Shown: one piece after another, positions 53,274 through 62,189 of the stretch
Layout of the letters: every line of letters begins with the position of its first letter
Position numbering within the stretch: position 1 is the stretch's first letter
Source of the DNA: an uncultured Anaerotignum sp.
GTDB lineage: Bacteria > Bacillota > Clostridia > Lachnospirales > Anaerotignaceae
Direction: 5' to 3'
DNA length: 64,000 nucleotides
Assembly (NCBI GenBank): GCA_910578425.1
Contig: CAJTQX010000008.1
Location: 1-64,000, forward strand
The notes under the pieces: model-generated
Database searches by the model: none
What the model saw: the letters and a program-made list of their open reading frames with translations, nothing else
What the model was told of the DNA's origin: nothing
Program-made: the position numbers and the translations under genes

Positions 53274-54302
53274 TTACCGTAACGCCTTCCCGCAGGACGC
53301 GCAGAATTTATCCGCCGCGCCGACCTTTGCCCCGCATTCCGGGCAGAAAGCTGCTGTTTCCAGCTTTTGCCCGCAGTCCGGACAGAATTTATCGCCGGCA
53401 CGCACGCTGCCGCCGCAGTTGGGGCAATGTGCGCCGCTCTGTACCGTTTGCGCTGGCTGCATTGTTTGCCCCTGCCGGAACATTTCCTTTGCCATCTCCA
53501 TACCGGCCGCCATACCAAAGCCCGCGCCAGCCGCGCCGCCTGCACTGCTGCCGGGCTGTCCGAAGGAATCCGCCATCTTCCCTCTCTGGTATGTATCCAT
53601 GTCCAGCATACCGTATCCGGCCGCCTCATTGATTTTCTTCTGTACCTCCTCCGGATAGCTGAAGCTGGAAATATGCAGCTCCGAGGAAGTCATGCCAAAG
53701 CGCATCAGTTCCATGTCCAGATCCGTATTCATACCGCGTGCAATTTCCGCCGCATTGCCCTGCAAATGGAACATGTCTTTGCCTTCCCTGCTGATCCACT
53801 TCATCAGCAGTTCGTCCAGCGTGCTGACCATACGGTCGCGCACATCGTTTACAGTAAACCGTTCTTTTACGCCTGCAACAGCGTCAATCAGGCGGATATA
53901 ATCCGTTACCTTCGCCTGGAATGTCCCAAATGCCCGCACAGGCAGGCCGCCCCGAAAGCCCTGCGCGGGGATATTGACCGCGTTCCGCGTCCCCCATTTT
54001 ACGGTAAACTCCTTCGTGTTCACAAACAGTACCTCTGCCCGCAGCCCGCTGTTAAAGCCAAACTGAAAGCCCTTGAGCGTGCTCAGGAACGGGACAATCT
54101 GGGATTCGATTTCATAATTCCCCTCGTCTGTAAAAACGCCCTCTATTTTGCCGTTGTACAGGAAAACGGCGTCCTGCCCGGGGCGGATGATCAGGCGGCT
54201 GCCCTTTTTGATCTCGCTGGCGTGCCATTTCCAAAATATTACGTCCGCGCCCGATTCGCGCCATTCTATCACGCTGCTCAGTTCATTGCCAAAAAAGCCC
54301 AT
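53274..54302 (-). CDS. SPFH-domain protein with C-terminal zinc ribbons (YdjI-like)
   Basis: 342 residues from ATG 54302 (MGFFGNELSS) after GAGGTGAGGACA; a GTG at 54311 is possible. SPFH/virion-core-like domain (IIRPGQDAVFLYNGKIEGVF, KWGTRNAVNIPAQGF) to about residue 230, an Ala/Gly/Met-rich linker, then two zinc ribbons (CPNCGGSV...CPDCG, CPECGAKV...CASCG). Directly follows a PspA-family gene, the same pairing as B. subtilis pspA-ydjI in envelope-stress loci. Confidence 0.88.
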   Translation of the reverse strand: MGFFGNELSSVIEWRESGADVIFWKWHASEIKKGSRLIIRPGQDAVFLYNGKIEGVFTDEGNYEIESQIVPFLSTLKGFQFGFNSGLRAEVLFVNTKEFTVKWGTRNAVNIPAQGFRGGLPVRAFGTFQAKVTDYIRLIDAVAGVKERFTVNDVRDRMVSTLDELLMKWISREGKDMFHLQGNAAEIARGMNTDLDMELMRFGMTSSELHISSFSYPEEVQKKINEAAGYGMLDMDTYQRGKMADSFGQPGSSAGGAAGAGFGMAAGMEMAKEMFRQGQTMQPAQTVQSGAHCPNCGGSVRAGDKFCPDCGQKLETAAFCPECGAKVGAADKFCASCGKALR

Positions 54303-54315
54303 TGTCCTCACCTCA

Positions 54316-54993
54316 TCATTTTCCCAGCTTTGCCTTCAGCGCGGCAAGCTCATCATCCAGCGCGCCGCCTTCGGGCGCGTCATATTTTGCCATCAAATCC
54401 TCTACATCAGATTTCCGCGTATTCAGTTCTGCCATCGCCTCGGCCTCGTCCAGCCTGCGGTCTATTTTTTCCTCCAGACGGTCAAATGCAGAAAGGCTTT
54501 CCGCCGCTCCGCCAATGCTCCTGCCCAGCTCTGCGGTACGTTCCTTTGCGTCTGCCATCGCCGCCTTTGCGCGGATTGCGGCTTTCCGTTCGTTGATCTG
54601 CCTCAGCTGACCTTCCAGCTGGTCGTGCATCTGACGCATTTTATCCGCGTTCGCCTTCGCAACGTCCAACGCCCCTGCAAGGCTTTCCAGCGTTTTGGAT
54701 TTTTCGGCTTTTTCCGTCAGAAATGCTTTTGCGTCCGCGTCATTGCCTTTCAACACAGCGGCTTCGGCGTATTTCTGCAATTTCCCAACGGTTTCCGCAC
54801 ACTCGTCATATGCACGCTGGGCGCGTTTCATCTCCGCCATAACGGACGCTGTTTCCGCCTTTACCTTGCCCAGATCGTCCTCCAGATCTCGTGCAAGCTG
54901 TTCCGCCATTTTCACAGGGTTCTCCGCCTTATCCAGCAGCGCGTTCACATTCGCCTCCATAATCGTCTTAAATCTTCCCAAAATTCCAGCCAT
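54316..54993 (-). CDS. PspA/IM30 family protein
   Basis: 225 residues, almost entirely helical and coiled-coil. N-terminal amphipathic helix MAGILGRFKTIMEANVNALL, then the PspA pattern NPVKMAEQLARDLEDDLGKV. ESCRT-III-like membrane-stress protein that supports damaged membranes. Start ATG 54993 behind AAGGAGGAAACGAC. Followed 13 nt later by the SPFH gene. Confidence 0.92.
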   Translation of the reverse strand: MAGILGRFKTIMEANVNALLDKAENPVKMAEQLARDLEDDLGKVKAETASVMAEMKRAQRAYDECAETVGKLQKYAEAAVLKGNDADAKAFLTEKAEKSKTLESLAGALDVAKANADKMRQMHDQLEGQLRQINERKAAIRAKAAMADAKERTAELGRSIGGAAESLSAFDRLEEKIDRRLDEAEAMAELNTRKSDVEDLMAKYDAPEGGALDDELAALKAKLGK

Positions 54994-55055
54994 GTCGTTT
55001 CCTCCTTAAAAATTCAAAAACATATAGACACTGGGACGCCGTCCCAAACCTTCTA

Positions 55056-55227
55056 AAACCGCGGGGCTCTGCCCCACACCCCGCAAGGGCTTTCAGCCCT
55101 TGCCCCTTTTTCCGCCGCATTTCATGCGGCGGGACAATTTCCGCAAAAACGCAGTTTTGCAGCAAACGGGTCAAGGGGGCGGGTGCCCCCTTACGGAGGT
55201 CTGGAGGCAGAGCCTCCAGGTTTTTTT
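55056..55227. repeat. hairpin-cassette repeat, copy H
   Basis: Between tsaD and the PspA gene. AAAACCGCGGGGCTCTGCCC at the left; AGGCAGAGCCTCCAGGTTTTT at the right. Stems include GCAAGGGCTTTCAGCCCTTG, CCGCCGCATTTCATGCGGCG, GCAAAAACGCAGTTTTGC. An additional CTGGGACGCCGTCCCA hairpin precedes it at about 55031-55046. Confidence 0.8.
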
Positions 55228-56257
55228 ACCTCTCGCCCAGCTTCAGATTCGGGTTCGCGTTCAGGTCCCATCCGTCCCGCACGCCCGCCAAATACTCATA
55301 ATACGCCGCGCAGCCGATCATTGCAGCATTATCTGTGCAAAGTACCGGCGAAGGGATATGCAGCGAAAGCCCTTCCCTTTCACACGCCGCGCGCATGCCC
55401 GCCCGCAGCGCGCTGTTCGACGCCACGCCGCCGGCCAACGCAACCTGTTTCATGCCCCGCTCCTTCGCCGCCTTGACCGTCTTTTCCACCAGCACCTCCA
55501 CAACGGACTGCTGAAAGCTCGCCGCAATGTCCTCCGGCACGATCGGCTCGCCCGTCATTTTCTGTTTGTTCACATAATTCAGCACCGCCGATTTCAGCCC
55601 GCTGAAGCTGAAATCATAGCTTTCCTCCTCCAAAAATACCCGCGGAAATCTGACCGCGTCAGGGTCGCCCTTTTTCGCCGCCGCGTCTATCTTCGGCCCG
55701 CCCGGGTAGCCCATGCCAATGGCGCGCGCCACTTTATCATATGCCTCGCCCGCCGCATCGTCCCTTGTACGCCCCAGAATTTCGTATTTCCCATAGTCCG
55801 AAACCTGCACCAGATGCGAATGCCCGCCGGAAACCACCAGCGCGATATACGGCGGCTCGAACGTTTTATCCTCAATATAATTCGCACAGATATGTCCCTC
55901 GATATGGTGCACGCCAATCAACGGCTTATCCGCCGCAAACGCAACCGCTTTTGCCTCCGCCACGCCGACCAGCAGCGCGCCTACAAGCCCCGGCCCATAC
56001 GTCACCCCAATCGCGTCCATCTCCGCCAGCGTCATGCCCGCGTCCGCCAAAGCCTGTTGGATAACACCGTCGATATTTTCAATATGCTTGCGGGAGGCGA
56101 TTTCCGGCACGACCCCGCCGTAAAGCGTATGCAGGGCAATCTGCGATGAAATCACGTTGGAAAGCACCCAACGCCCGTTTTTCACCACAGCCGCCGCCGT
56201 TTCATCGCAGGAACTTTCCACTGCCAATATATAAACGTCTTTTTCCTGTTTTTCCAT
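55226..56257 (-). CDS. tsaD: tRNA N6-adenosine threonylcarbamoyltransferase
   Basis: Catalytic subunit for the t6A37 modification. 343 residues from ATG 56257 (MEKQEKDVYI) behind GGAGGCGGGCAG. ILAVESSCDETAAAVV at the N-terminus, the metal site HIEGHICANY near residue 112, LVVSGGHSHLV, and ALAGGVASNSALR are the ASKHA-fold signatures. Upstream neighbour is the RNase Z gene. Confidence 0.97.
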   Translation of the reverse strand: MEKQEKDVYILAVESSCDETAAAVVKNGRWVLSNVISSQIALHTLYGGVVPEIASRKHIENIDGVIQQALADAGMTLAEMDAIGVTYGPGLVGALLVGVAEAKAVAFAADKPLIGVHHIEGHICANYIEDKTFEPPYIALVVSGGHSHLVQVSDYGKYEILGRTRDDAAGEAYDKVARAIGMGYPGGPKIDAAAKKGDPDAVRFPRVFLEEESYDFSFSGLKSAVLNYVNKQKMTGEPIVPEDIAASFQQSVVEVLVEKTVKAAKERGMKQVALAGGVASNSALRAGMRAACEREGLSLHIPSPVLCTDNAAMIGCAAYYEYLAGVRDGWDLNANPNLKLGER

Positions 56258-56271
56258 CTGCCCGCCTCCGC

Positions 56272-57189
56272 TTATTCTTCTTTCGGAAATTCTATCGTAA
56301 TCCATTTTCGTTCTCCGCCCAGCTCTGCCTGCGGGAAAATTGCCCGCGCGTTCTCAAGATAATCCTCCGGATTATTCAGAGAAGGGCTGAAATGCGTCAG
56401 CCAGAGCCGCTCCACGCCAGCCTCCCGCGCCAGCGACGCCGCTTCGGAAAACAGCATATGCTTGTTCTCCCGCGCCTTTGTCTTTTTTTCCTCCTCGCCG
56501 TACATGCCTTCGCAGATAAAAAGCTGCACGCCTTCCACAAAGCCTTTCAGCCTGCCGACAGGGCGGCTGTCCGTACAGTATGCCACAGAAATGCCCTTGC
56601 GTTCATCGCCCAGCACCTGCTCTGCCGTATAAACCTGCCCTTCATGTTCTACGCGCCCTTCCTTTTGCAGCCGTCCCCAAAGGGGCTTGGGCAGGTTCAG
56701 CTTTTCCGCCTTTTTCACATCAAACCGCCCTCTGCGCCGCAGATCAATCCGGTAAGCGTAGCATTTCACCATATGGTCGGCAGGGCAGTAGGCAATGCTG
56801 AATTCCCCTGCCCGTACCGGATTCGGCGTTTCCTTATCCAGCTCAATAAATTCTATGGGAAACGGCAGCTCCGGCGCGATGCGCGTCAGCCCTTCCACGA
56901 TATGCCGCAGACCCACAGGGCCAATCATCGTCAGCGGTTCTTCCCGCCCCGCGTTGCCAATGGTCAGCAAAAGCCCCGGCAGGCCGGAGATATGGTCGGC
57001 ATGGAAATGGGTAATGCAGATCACGTCAATGGCTTTGAAGCCCCAGCCCAGCATTTTCATTGTCACCTGCGTGCCTTCGCCGCAGTCGACCAGAAGCATT
57101 CTTCCGTTCAGCCTTGCCAGCATTGCCGTCAGAAAACGGCTCGGCATCGGCATCATGCCCCCCGTCCCCAGCAAACAAATATCTATCAT
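56272..57189 (-). CDS. rnz: ribonuclease Z
   Basis: Zinc-dependent metallo-beta-lactamase-fold endonuclease that trims tRNA 3' ends. 305 residues from ATG 57189 (MIDICLLGTG) behind AAAGGAGAAAACGCG. GTGGMMPMPSR, VDCGEGTQ and the metal motif THFHADHISGLPGLL near residue 60 are diagnostic; the C-terminal LTHFSPS histidine is present. The exosite insert carries HMVKCYAYRIDLRRRGRFD. Confidence 0.93.
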   Translation of the reverse strand: MIDICLLGTGGMMPMPSRFLTAMLARLNGRMLLVDCGEGTQVTMKMLGWGFKAIDVICITHFHADHISGLPGLLLTIGNAGREEPLTMIGPVGLRHIVEGLTRIAPELPFPIEFIELDKETPNPVRAGEFSIAYCPADHMVKCYAYRIDLRRRGRFDVKKAEKLNLPKPLWGRLQKEGRVEHEGQVYTAEQVLGDERKGISVAYCTDSRPVGRLKGFVEGVQLFICEGMYGEEEKKTKARENKHMLFSEAASLAREAGVERLWLTHFSPSLNNPEDYLENARAIFPQAELGGERKWITIEFPKEE

Positions 57190-57374
57190 CGCGTTTTCTC
57201 CTTTGTTTGATTTCTTTTTATCATACCGCAAAAACACCAAAAACACAAGAAGCGCGCCAAAAAGTCTGCTTTCGCAGCAGGCTGAAATCTGTTGTACTGC
57301 TGAAAAATCTATGATAAACTCAATCCAGCAGACTTTCTGCTGCGATTACAAAAGAATCAGGAGGATAGATACCC

Positions 57375-58196
57375 ATGAAATTGAAAATTGTCGGAAGCGG
57401 CGGCATGTCGATTATCCCCAGTTCTTTCTGCAAATGCGGCCTGTGCCGGGAAGCGCGGGAAAAAGGCGGCAGGTATGAACGGCTGGGGCCAAGCCTGTAT
57501 ATTGAAGATATTCAAATGCTGATAGATACCCCCGAAGATATTGCGGTGGCCTGCAACAGGCAGAATATTTCCGAGGTAAAGCATCTTTCCATTTCCCACT
57601 GCGACCCCGACCATGTGAAAGGAATCCGCATTGTGGAAAAAATCGGCTATGATTTTATCAGGGAGAAAAGCACTCCCATCGGCTTTTATGCCCTTCCCGA
57701 AGTCATCGCGGACGTCAACCGCATGAATCTGGACTGCCTGAAATACTACGGGGACGTCCTCCATTGCATTGATGTCCATGAAACGCAGCATATCGAAATC
57801 GGAAATATCTCTATTGACCTGTTCAATAATAACCCCGAAAGAAATATTACTTTTTACGTCATTCGTGAGGGGGCAAAAAAAGCTGTGTATGCCTGCTGCA
57901 ATCCCAAACCATTCGCGCATAATGACCTGTATTTTGACGCGGACATTTTCATACTCAGTCTGGTCTCTGACGACGGCATACTGAACGATGGTACACAGCT
58001 TGCGGATGCGCCGTTCAAAGATGAAATTTTTACATTGGATGAGGTCATGGAATTAAAAAAACAGTACCGTATCAAAAAAATTATTGTCACACATATTGAT
58101 GAAATCTGGGGAAAATCCTACGGCTATTATCAGGAACTGGAAAAACATCTGGACGGCATTTCCTTCGCCTATGACGGCATGGAAATCCTCATTTGA
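57375..58196 (+). CDS. MBL-fold metallohydrolase with N-terminal Cys cluster
   Basis: 273 residues from ATG 57375 behind CAGGAGGATAGATACCC. The N-terminus carries an FCKCGLCREAR Cys cluster as in PhnP/PqqB-type MBL proteins. The metal motif reads SHCDPDHVKG, that is H-C-D-P-D-H: the second His of the usual HxHxDH is Asp. Late VTHIDEIWGKSYGYY supplies another His. Likely a phosphodiesterase or lactonase of unknown substrate. It is divergent from rnz and convergent with rny. Confidence 0.8.
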   Translation: MKLKIVGSGGMSIIPSSFCKCGLCREAREKGGRYERLGPSLYIEDIQMLIDTPEDIAVACNRQNISEVKHLSISHCDPDHVKGIRIVEKIGYDFIREKSTPIGFYALPEVIADVNRMNLDCLKYYGDVLHCIDVHETQHIEIGNISIDLFNNNPERNITFYVIREGAKKAVYACCNPKPFAHNDLYFDADIFILSLVSDDGILNDGTQLADAPFKDEIFTLDEVMELKKQYRIKKIIVTHIDEIWGKSYGYYQELEKHLDGISFAYDGMEILI

Positions 58197-58199
58197 AGC

Positions 58200-58372
58200 A
58201 AACAAAAAACAGGGCTGGTTTATGGGCGTTGCCATAAGAAAATTTCTTTATTTTAGAAGAAATTTTCTCAGGCAACTGCCGTCAGCGTTTGACTTAAAAA
58301 ATCAACAGAAGAGAAAAATCTGTTTTCTTAAGTCAGGCCGCCTTTTCCCTGTTTTTGTTTTCTGTGTTTTTC
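58200..58372. terminator. elaborate convergent terminator region
   Basis: An outer stem AACAAAAAACAGGG / CCCTGTTTTTGTT encloses GGGCGTTGCC / GGCAACTGCC with an inner AAGAAAATTTCTT / AAGAAATTTTCT stem, then GACTTAA...TTAAGTC. It lies between convergent MBL (+) and rny (-) genes and is much larger than a simple terminator. Confidence 0.55.
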
Positions 58373-58388
58373 TTTCCTGCCAAAGCAG

Positions 58389-59939
58389 TTATTTCGCGTA
58401 TTCTACGGCTCTGGTTTCCCGAATCAGGTTTACCTTGATCTGGCCGGGATATTCCAGCTCCTCCTCAATCTTCTTGGCAATCTCTCTCGCCAAAAGGGTC
58501 ATACCCTCGTCGTTCACGTCCTCAGGTATTATGATAATCCGCAATTCACGCCCTGCCTGAATCGCGAAAGATTTTTCAACGCCCTTGAAGTTACCGGCAA
58601 TTTCCTCCAACTTCTGCAATCTCTTGATATAAGATTCCAAAGTTTCGCGTCTTGCGCCAGGCCTTGCCGCAGAAATCGCATCCGCCGCCTGCACAAGTAC
58701 AGCTACAATGCTCTGCGGCTCCACGTCGCCATGGTGCGCCTCTACCGCGTTTATCACCAGACGGCCTTCTTTATACCGCTTCAAAAGCCCCACGCCGATG
58801 CTGACGTGAGAGCCTTCCATTTCATGATCCACACTCTTGCCAATATCATGCAGCAGTCCGGCGCGCTTCGCCAGCGTAACGTCTACGCCGATTTCGGCGG
58901 CCATCAGCCCTGCCAGATGGGATACCTCGATGGAGTGCTTCAATACATTCTGCCCATAGCTGGTACGGTATTTCAGCTTGCCCAACAGCTTCACCAGTTC
59001 GGGGTGCAGCCCGTTTACGCCGGTGTCCAGCGTAGCGGCTTCGCCCTCGTCCCGTATGATAACATCCACTTCTTTTCTTGCTTTTTCCACCATTTCCTCG
59101 ATACGCGATGGGTGTACGCGCCCGTCCACAATGAGTTTTTCCAGCGCGAGCCTTGCAATCTCTCTGCGGATGGGGTCAAAACCGGAAAGGATGACAGCCT
59201 CCGGCGTGTCGTCGATAATCAGGTCGATGCCTGTCAGCGTTTCCAAAGCACGGATATTCCGGCCTTCACGTCCGATGATGCGCCCTTTCATTTCGTCATT
59301 CGGCAGCTGTACAACGGATACCGTTGTTTCCGCCACATGGTCTACCGCGCACCGCTGTATTGCGTTGGCGACGATTTCGCGCGAACGTCTGTCCGCCTCC
59401 ATCTTCGCCTTGCTTTCCACTTCCTTGATGAGCAGCGTTGCCTCGTGCTTCACATCGTTTTCCACTGTCGCGAGGATATAATTCTTGGCCTCCTCCGTTG
59501 TCAGTCCGGAGATTCTCTCCAGCTCCTGAAGCTGCCTCGCACGGAGCTCTCTGGCCTCTTCCTTCTGCTGCTCCAGCTCCTCCAGCTTTGCAGTCATATG
59601 CTCCTCTTTCTTTTCCAGAGCCTCGACCTTTCTGTCCAGAGCCTCTTCCTTTTGGAACAGCCGCCTTTCATTTCTCTGGAGTTCGTTCCTTCTGTCACGG
59701 ACTTCTTTTTCCAGTTCATTTTTTGTCCGGATGCTGTCTTCTTTCGCTTCCAAAAGAATCTCCTTCTTCTTTGCCTCCGCATCCTTTACCGCGTCCTCAA
59801 CGATTTTGCCGGCACGCTCCTCCGCAACGCCGACTCTCGCCTCTGCGATCTTCTTGCGGTAAAGCGCGCCGATGACCGCGCCAACGACCAGCCCGACGAC
59901 AACACCACAGATGATACTTATCGGATCTATGAAAAACAC
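58389..59939 (-). CDS. rny: ribonuclease Y
   Basis: Membrane-anchored endoribonuclease that starts mRNA decay in Firmicutes. 516 residues. N-terminal membrane helix (IICGVVVGLVVGAVIGALY), a long Lys/Glu coiled coil to about residue 200, KH domain with GRIIGREGRNIRALETLTG, then the HD domain with RAGLLHDIGKSVDHE near residue 363. Strong sigma-A promoter about 220 bp upstream. Stand-alone. Confidence 0.97.
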   Translation of the reverse strand: MFFIDPISIICGVVVGLVVGAVIGALYRKKIAEARVGVAEERAGKIVEDAVKDAEAKKKEILLEAKEDSIRTKNELEKEVRDRRNELQRNERRLFQKEEALDRKVEALEKKEEHMTAKLEELEQQKEEARELRARQLQELERISGLTTEEAKNYILATVENDVKHEATLLIKEVESKAKMEADRRSREIVANAIQRCAVDHVAETTVSVVQLPNDEMKGRIIGREGRNIRALETLTGIDLIIDDTPEAVILSGFDPIRREIARLALEKLIVDGRVHPSRIEEMVEKARKEVDVIIRDEGEAATLDTGVNGLHPELVKLLGKLKYRTSYGQNVLKHSIEVSHLAGLMAAEIGVDVTLAKRAGLLHDIGKSVDHEMEGSHVSIGVGLLKRYKEGRLVINAVEAHHGDVEPQSIVAVLVQAADAISAARPGARRETLESYIKRLQKLEEIAGNFKGVEKSFAIQAGRELRIIIIPEDVNDEGMTLLAREIAKKIEEELEYPGQIKVNLIRETRAVEYAK

Positions 59940-60430
59940 CTCCCCTTATTTAGTTTTCAAAGTACAATTCACTTTTTTTCATATCCAGTAAGCAGCGCAT
60001 GCCGCTCAGTGCGCCAAAAATCGGTTCTCCGCCCCCCGCCGGACTTCTTCCGCATCCAAAACGGTTCTCCGTTCCGGACAGCCCGATGGGAAATCAGGAA
60101 AAATCCCTCTGAGAAATCCCCGCGTTTTTGGCACGCTGGACGCACCACGCTTTTTTTATTTTATTACTTTTTAGGAAAAGTGTCAAGAAACAATCCACCC
60201 TGGAAGGGTATTCTTTGTAAAAAAGCTGAAAAAAGTGGCTGACAGGCGCATCACCGCCAAAATCCATTGCAATATCCCCGGAAAAATTGGGCAGTCGCTT
60301 TCTCATTGTTCCTTCTATACGTCTGTACAGGATATAAATAATCCCCCTTGTCTGCGGGCAGCGTTTTATCCTTCAAAGGGCAGTCTACAGCGTATTCCTC
60401 TTTGATTTCTAATCAAAAGCATACTGAGAA
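59940..60430. other. 491-bp gene-free region upstream of rny
   Basis: Contains the rny promoter and a roughly 220-nt untranslated leader for rny. Two open frames here have no convincing start or family resemblance. No tRNA, riboswitch core or repeat copy is visible. Confidence 0.5.
60158..60186 (-). promoter_or_regulatory. sigma-A promoter of rny
   Basis: Minus strand TTGACA (60186-60181), exactly 17 bp, TAAAAT (60163-60158). Confidence 0.85.
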
Positions 60431-60721
60431 CTATAAAATATCTTTTGCTTTCATTTTATCCATTTCTGCTTGCCGTATTTTTTTATATTTATCTCTGCCC
60501 GTTCCCCAATTACCAAAAAACGATGTATTCAAGATTACAAAAGGAAACAGATTTCGTGTGGTAAGCGGTATTCTGCCACTTGCGAAAATAATTGTTGTTG
60601 CAATTAAAATGAACATAGGTATGATTCCGCCCCAAAGCGGATTTTTTAATTTTGTGCAAAGAATATATTCCGCAATAAAAAGTATAGCCGCAATAGCAAA
60701 ACCGATTATTAAATCAATCAT
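60431..60721 (-). CDS. small membrane protein, paralogue of the adjacent gene
   Basis: 96 residues: hydrophobic segments at residues ~3-22 and 30-50, then a basic C-terminal tail ending EMDKMKAKDIL. The tail matches the end of the neighbouring upstream gene product (ELKRMKARDIY), so the two are probably tandem paralogues. Function unknown. Start ATG 60721 has GGAGTGATAATAA upstream. Last gene of the DUF2089 operon. Confidence 0.7.
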   Translation of the reverse strand: MIDLIIGFAIAAILFIAEYILCTKLKNPLWGGIIPMFILIATTIIFASGRIPLTTRNLFPFVILNTSFFGNWGTGRDKYKKIRQAEMDKMKAKDIL

Positions 60722-60734
60722 TTATTATCACTCC

Positions 60735-61010
60735 TCAATAAATATCTCTCGCCTTCATACGTTTTAATTCTTTTTGTATGTATTCATACCGTCCTGCAAA
60801 CCAAAGCAAAAGGGTAACAATAAAGAAAACAACATAGGCAATCATGTTTTCCATCGAAAATTGAATTTTAGCAAACAAAAGCTGATAAATCATTGCTGCA
60901 ATGCCAGCCAGAGGGAGCACCCTTCCCAAAAACCAAAATTTTGACGCGCTTGCCCTTTGATGCAAATACAGCAGAAATATAGCAAATATGACAATGATCC
61001 AATGTTTCAT
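60735..61010 (-). CDS. small membrane protein next to DUF2089 regulator
   Basis: 91 residues from ATG 61010 (MKHWIIVIFA) behind GGAGAAATAATTTT. About three hydrophobic segments, then GRYEYIQKELKRMKARDIY. The C-terminal M-K-A-[KR]-D-I box is shared with the next gene. Overlapping spacing (4 nt) with the regulator gene upstream shows co-transcription. Function unknown; membrane partners of DUF2089 regulators are common in Firmicutes. Confidence 0.7.
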   Translation of the reverse strand: MKHWIIVIFAIFLLYLHQRASASKFWFLGRVLPLAGIAAMIYQLLFAKIQFSMENMIAYVVFFIVTLLLWFAGRYEYIQKELKRMKARDIY

Positions 61011-61014
61011 AAAA

Positions 61015-61311
61015 TTATTTCTCCTTTTCCTGTTTATATTTCTCGATAATAATTTTTGCAGTTTCCAAGTCAATTCGAGAATCCACTGCTAAACCTTTGA
61101 TAAAAGCCGAAAACGGTTCATCTTCTTTTTGGTCATTCAATCCAATTTTTTGTATTAGCTTGTCTAGCCGCAGCCGGACAGTCGGGTATGAAACCCCGTA
61201 TAATTTTGCTATCTCCTTCAAAGATCCCGATTTCAGCACAAAGTTTTTGAGGAAAACCGCGTCCTCGTCTTCTAACGCCAATATCCACGGGGGTATTTTG
61301 TCTATTTCCAT
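61015..61311 (-). CDS. DUF2089 family helix-turn-helix protein
   Basis: 98 residues. PPWILALEDEDAVFLKNFVL followed by SGSLKEIAKLYGVSYPTVRL, the helix-turn-helix of DUF2089, and a helical C-terminal part. The usual N-terminal zinc region is lacking; this is the short form. It probably controls its own operon with the two small membrane proteins. Start ATG 61311 behind AAGGAAGAATGAG. Confidence 0.85.
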   Translation of the reverse strand: MEIDKIPPWILALEDEDAVFLKNFVLKSGSLKEIAKLYGVSYPTVRLRLDKLIQKIGLNDQKEDEPFSAFIKGLAVDSRIDLETAKIIIEKYKQEKEK

Positions 61312-61347
61312 CTCATTCTTCCTTTCATATTTGTTTTAATATAATTA

Positions 61348-61375
61348 AGTATATCATAAATATTATTAAAGTCAA
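61348..61375 (-). promoter_or_regulatory. promoter of the DUF2089 operon
   Basis: Minus-strand TTGACT (61375-61370), 16-bp very AT-rich spacer, TATACT (61353-61348), about 37 nt before the start codon. Confidence 0.7.
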
Positions 61376-61523
61376 TAAGGAAATGATAATCAATATTAAA
61401 AAGGATAGGAATGGAAACGCGCCGCCGGCGCATATCTCCCCGCCGTTCAGGCTGCTCTGAAACCTGTTCTAAATCCCGTTTCCACTAAAATATATTGGTA
61501 ATAAAATCTTTTTGGAGGGTATT

Positions 61524-62189
61524 ATGAAAGTATTTCGGGCAATACATATCCGCAAAAAACAAATCATAACAGGATTGGCAGGAATCGCACTGCTCTGCGG
61601 GGCTGTCGCTGTTCTGCCGCCTGCCGTCACAAAGGCTTCTGCTGTCGTGTCCGCCACAGCCGAGCGGAAACTCCCCATCTATTGCGTGGAGACCGAAAAA
61701 CCGCAGGTTGCCGTTTCATTTGACGCGGCTTGGGGCGCAGATGATACCGATGAGCTTCTGCGTATTCTCAGAGAAAATGACGTCAAGGCAACGTTTTTTC
61801 TCTGCGGCTATTGGGTAGAAAAGTATCCGGAGGAGGTTAAAAAAATTGCCGCCGATGGGCATGACCTTGGAAACCACTCCGCAACCCATCCCCACATGAG
61901 CCAGATTTCAGCCGAGCAGATTTCTCAGGAACTGCAAAGCTGCCACCAGAGAGTCAAAGAACTTACAGGTCTGGAAATGGAGTTGTTCCGCCCGCCGTTC
62001 GGAGAGTATGATAACCATGTTATCGAAACCGCCTCCGCAAATGGGTATTATACTGTGCAGTGGGATGTGGATACGCCCGAAACAAAAAAATCGAGACTCA
62101 TTGAAACAAAAACATCCTTCACAACGACACATCATTTTCCATTGCCGCCTTCTCCCATCTGCAAAACATCTTTCGTTATAAAAATATAA
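61524..62189 (+). pseudogene. pdaB-like polysaccharide deacetylase, C-terminally truncated
   Basis: 221 codons from ATG 61524 behind TTGGAGGGTATT. An N-terminal membrane anchor (residues ~12-38) leads into a NodB deacetylase domain: motif 1 VAVSFDAAWGADD, motif 2 LGNHSATHPHM, motif 3 LFRPPFGEYD and motif 4 YTVQWDVDT. After this last segment (about 62,078) the sequence changes to an unrelated Lys/Thr/Pro-rich tail, and the expected continuation with the conserved Leu-x-His of motif 5 is absent. The gene therefore looks cut, probably by the prophage that follows. Sporulation-type PdaB proteins have this build. Confidence 0.75.

Noticed and set aside
1442..55227. CRISPR-like repetition in the intergenic hairpin repeats
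   Set aside because: Copies are scattered singly over 50 kb, with no regular spacers and no cas genes.
60094..60306. 70-codon frame upstream of rny with an AAGGA site
   Set aside because: The perfect sigma-A promoter of rny lies inside it, and the sequence has no family resemblance.
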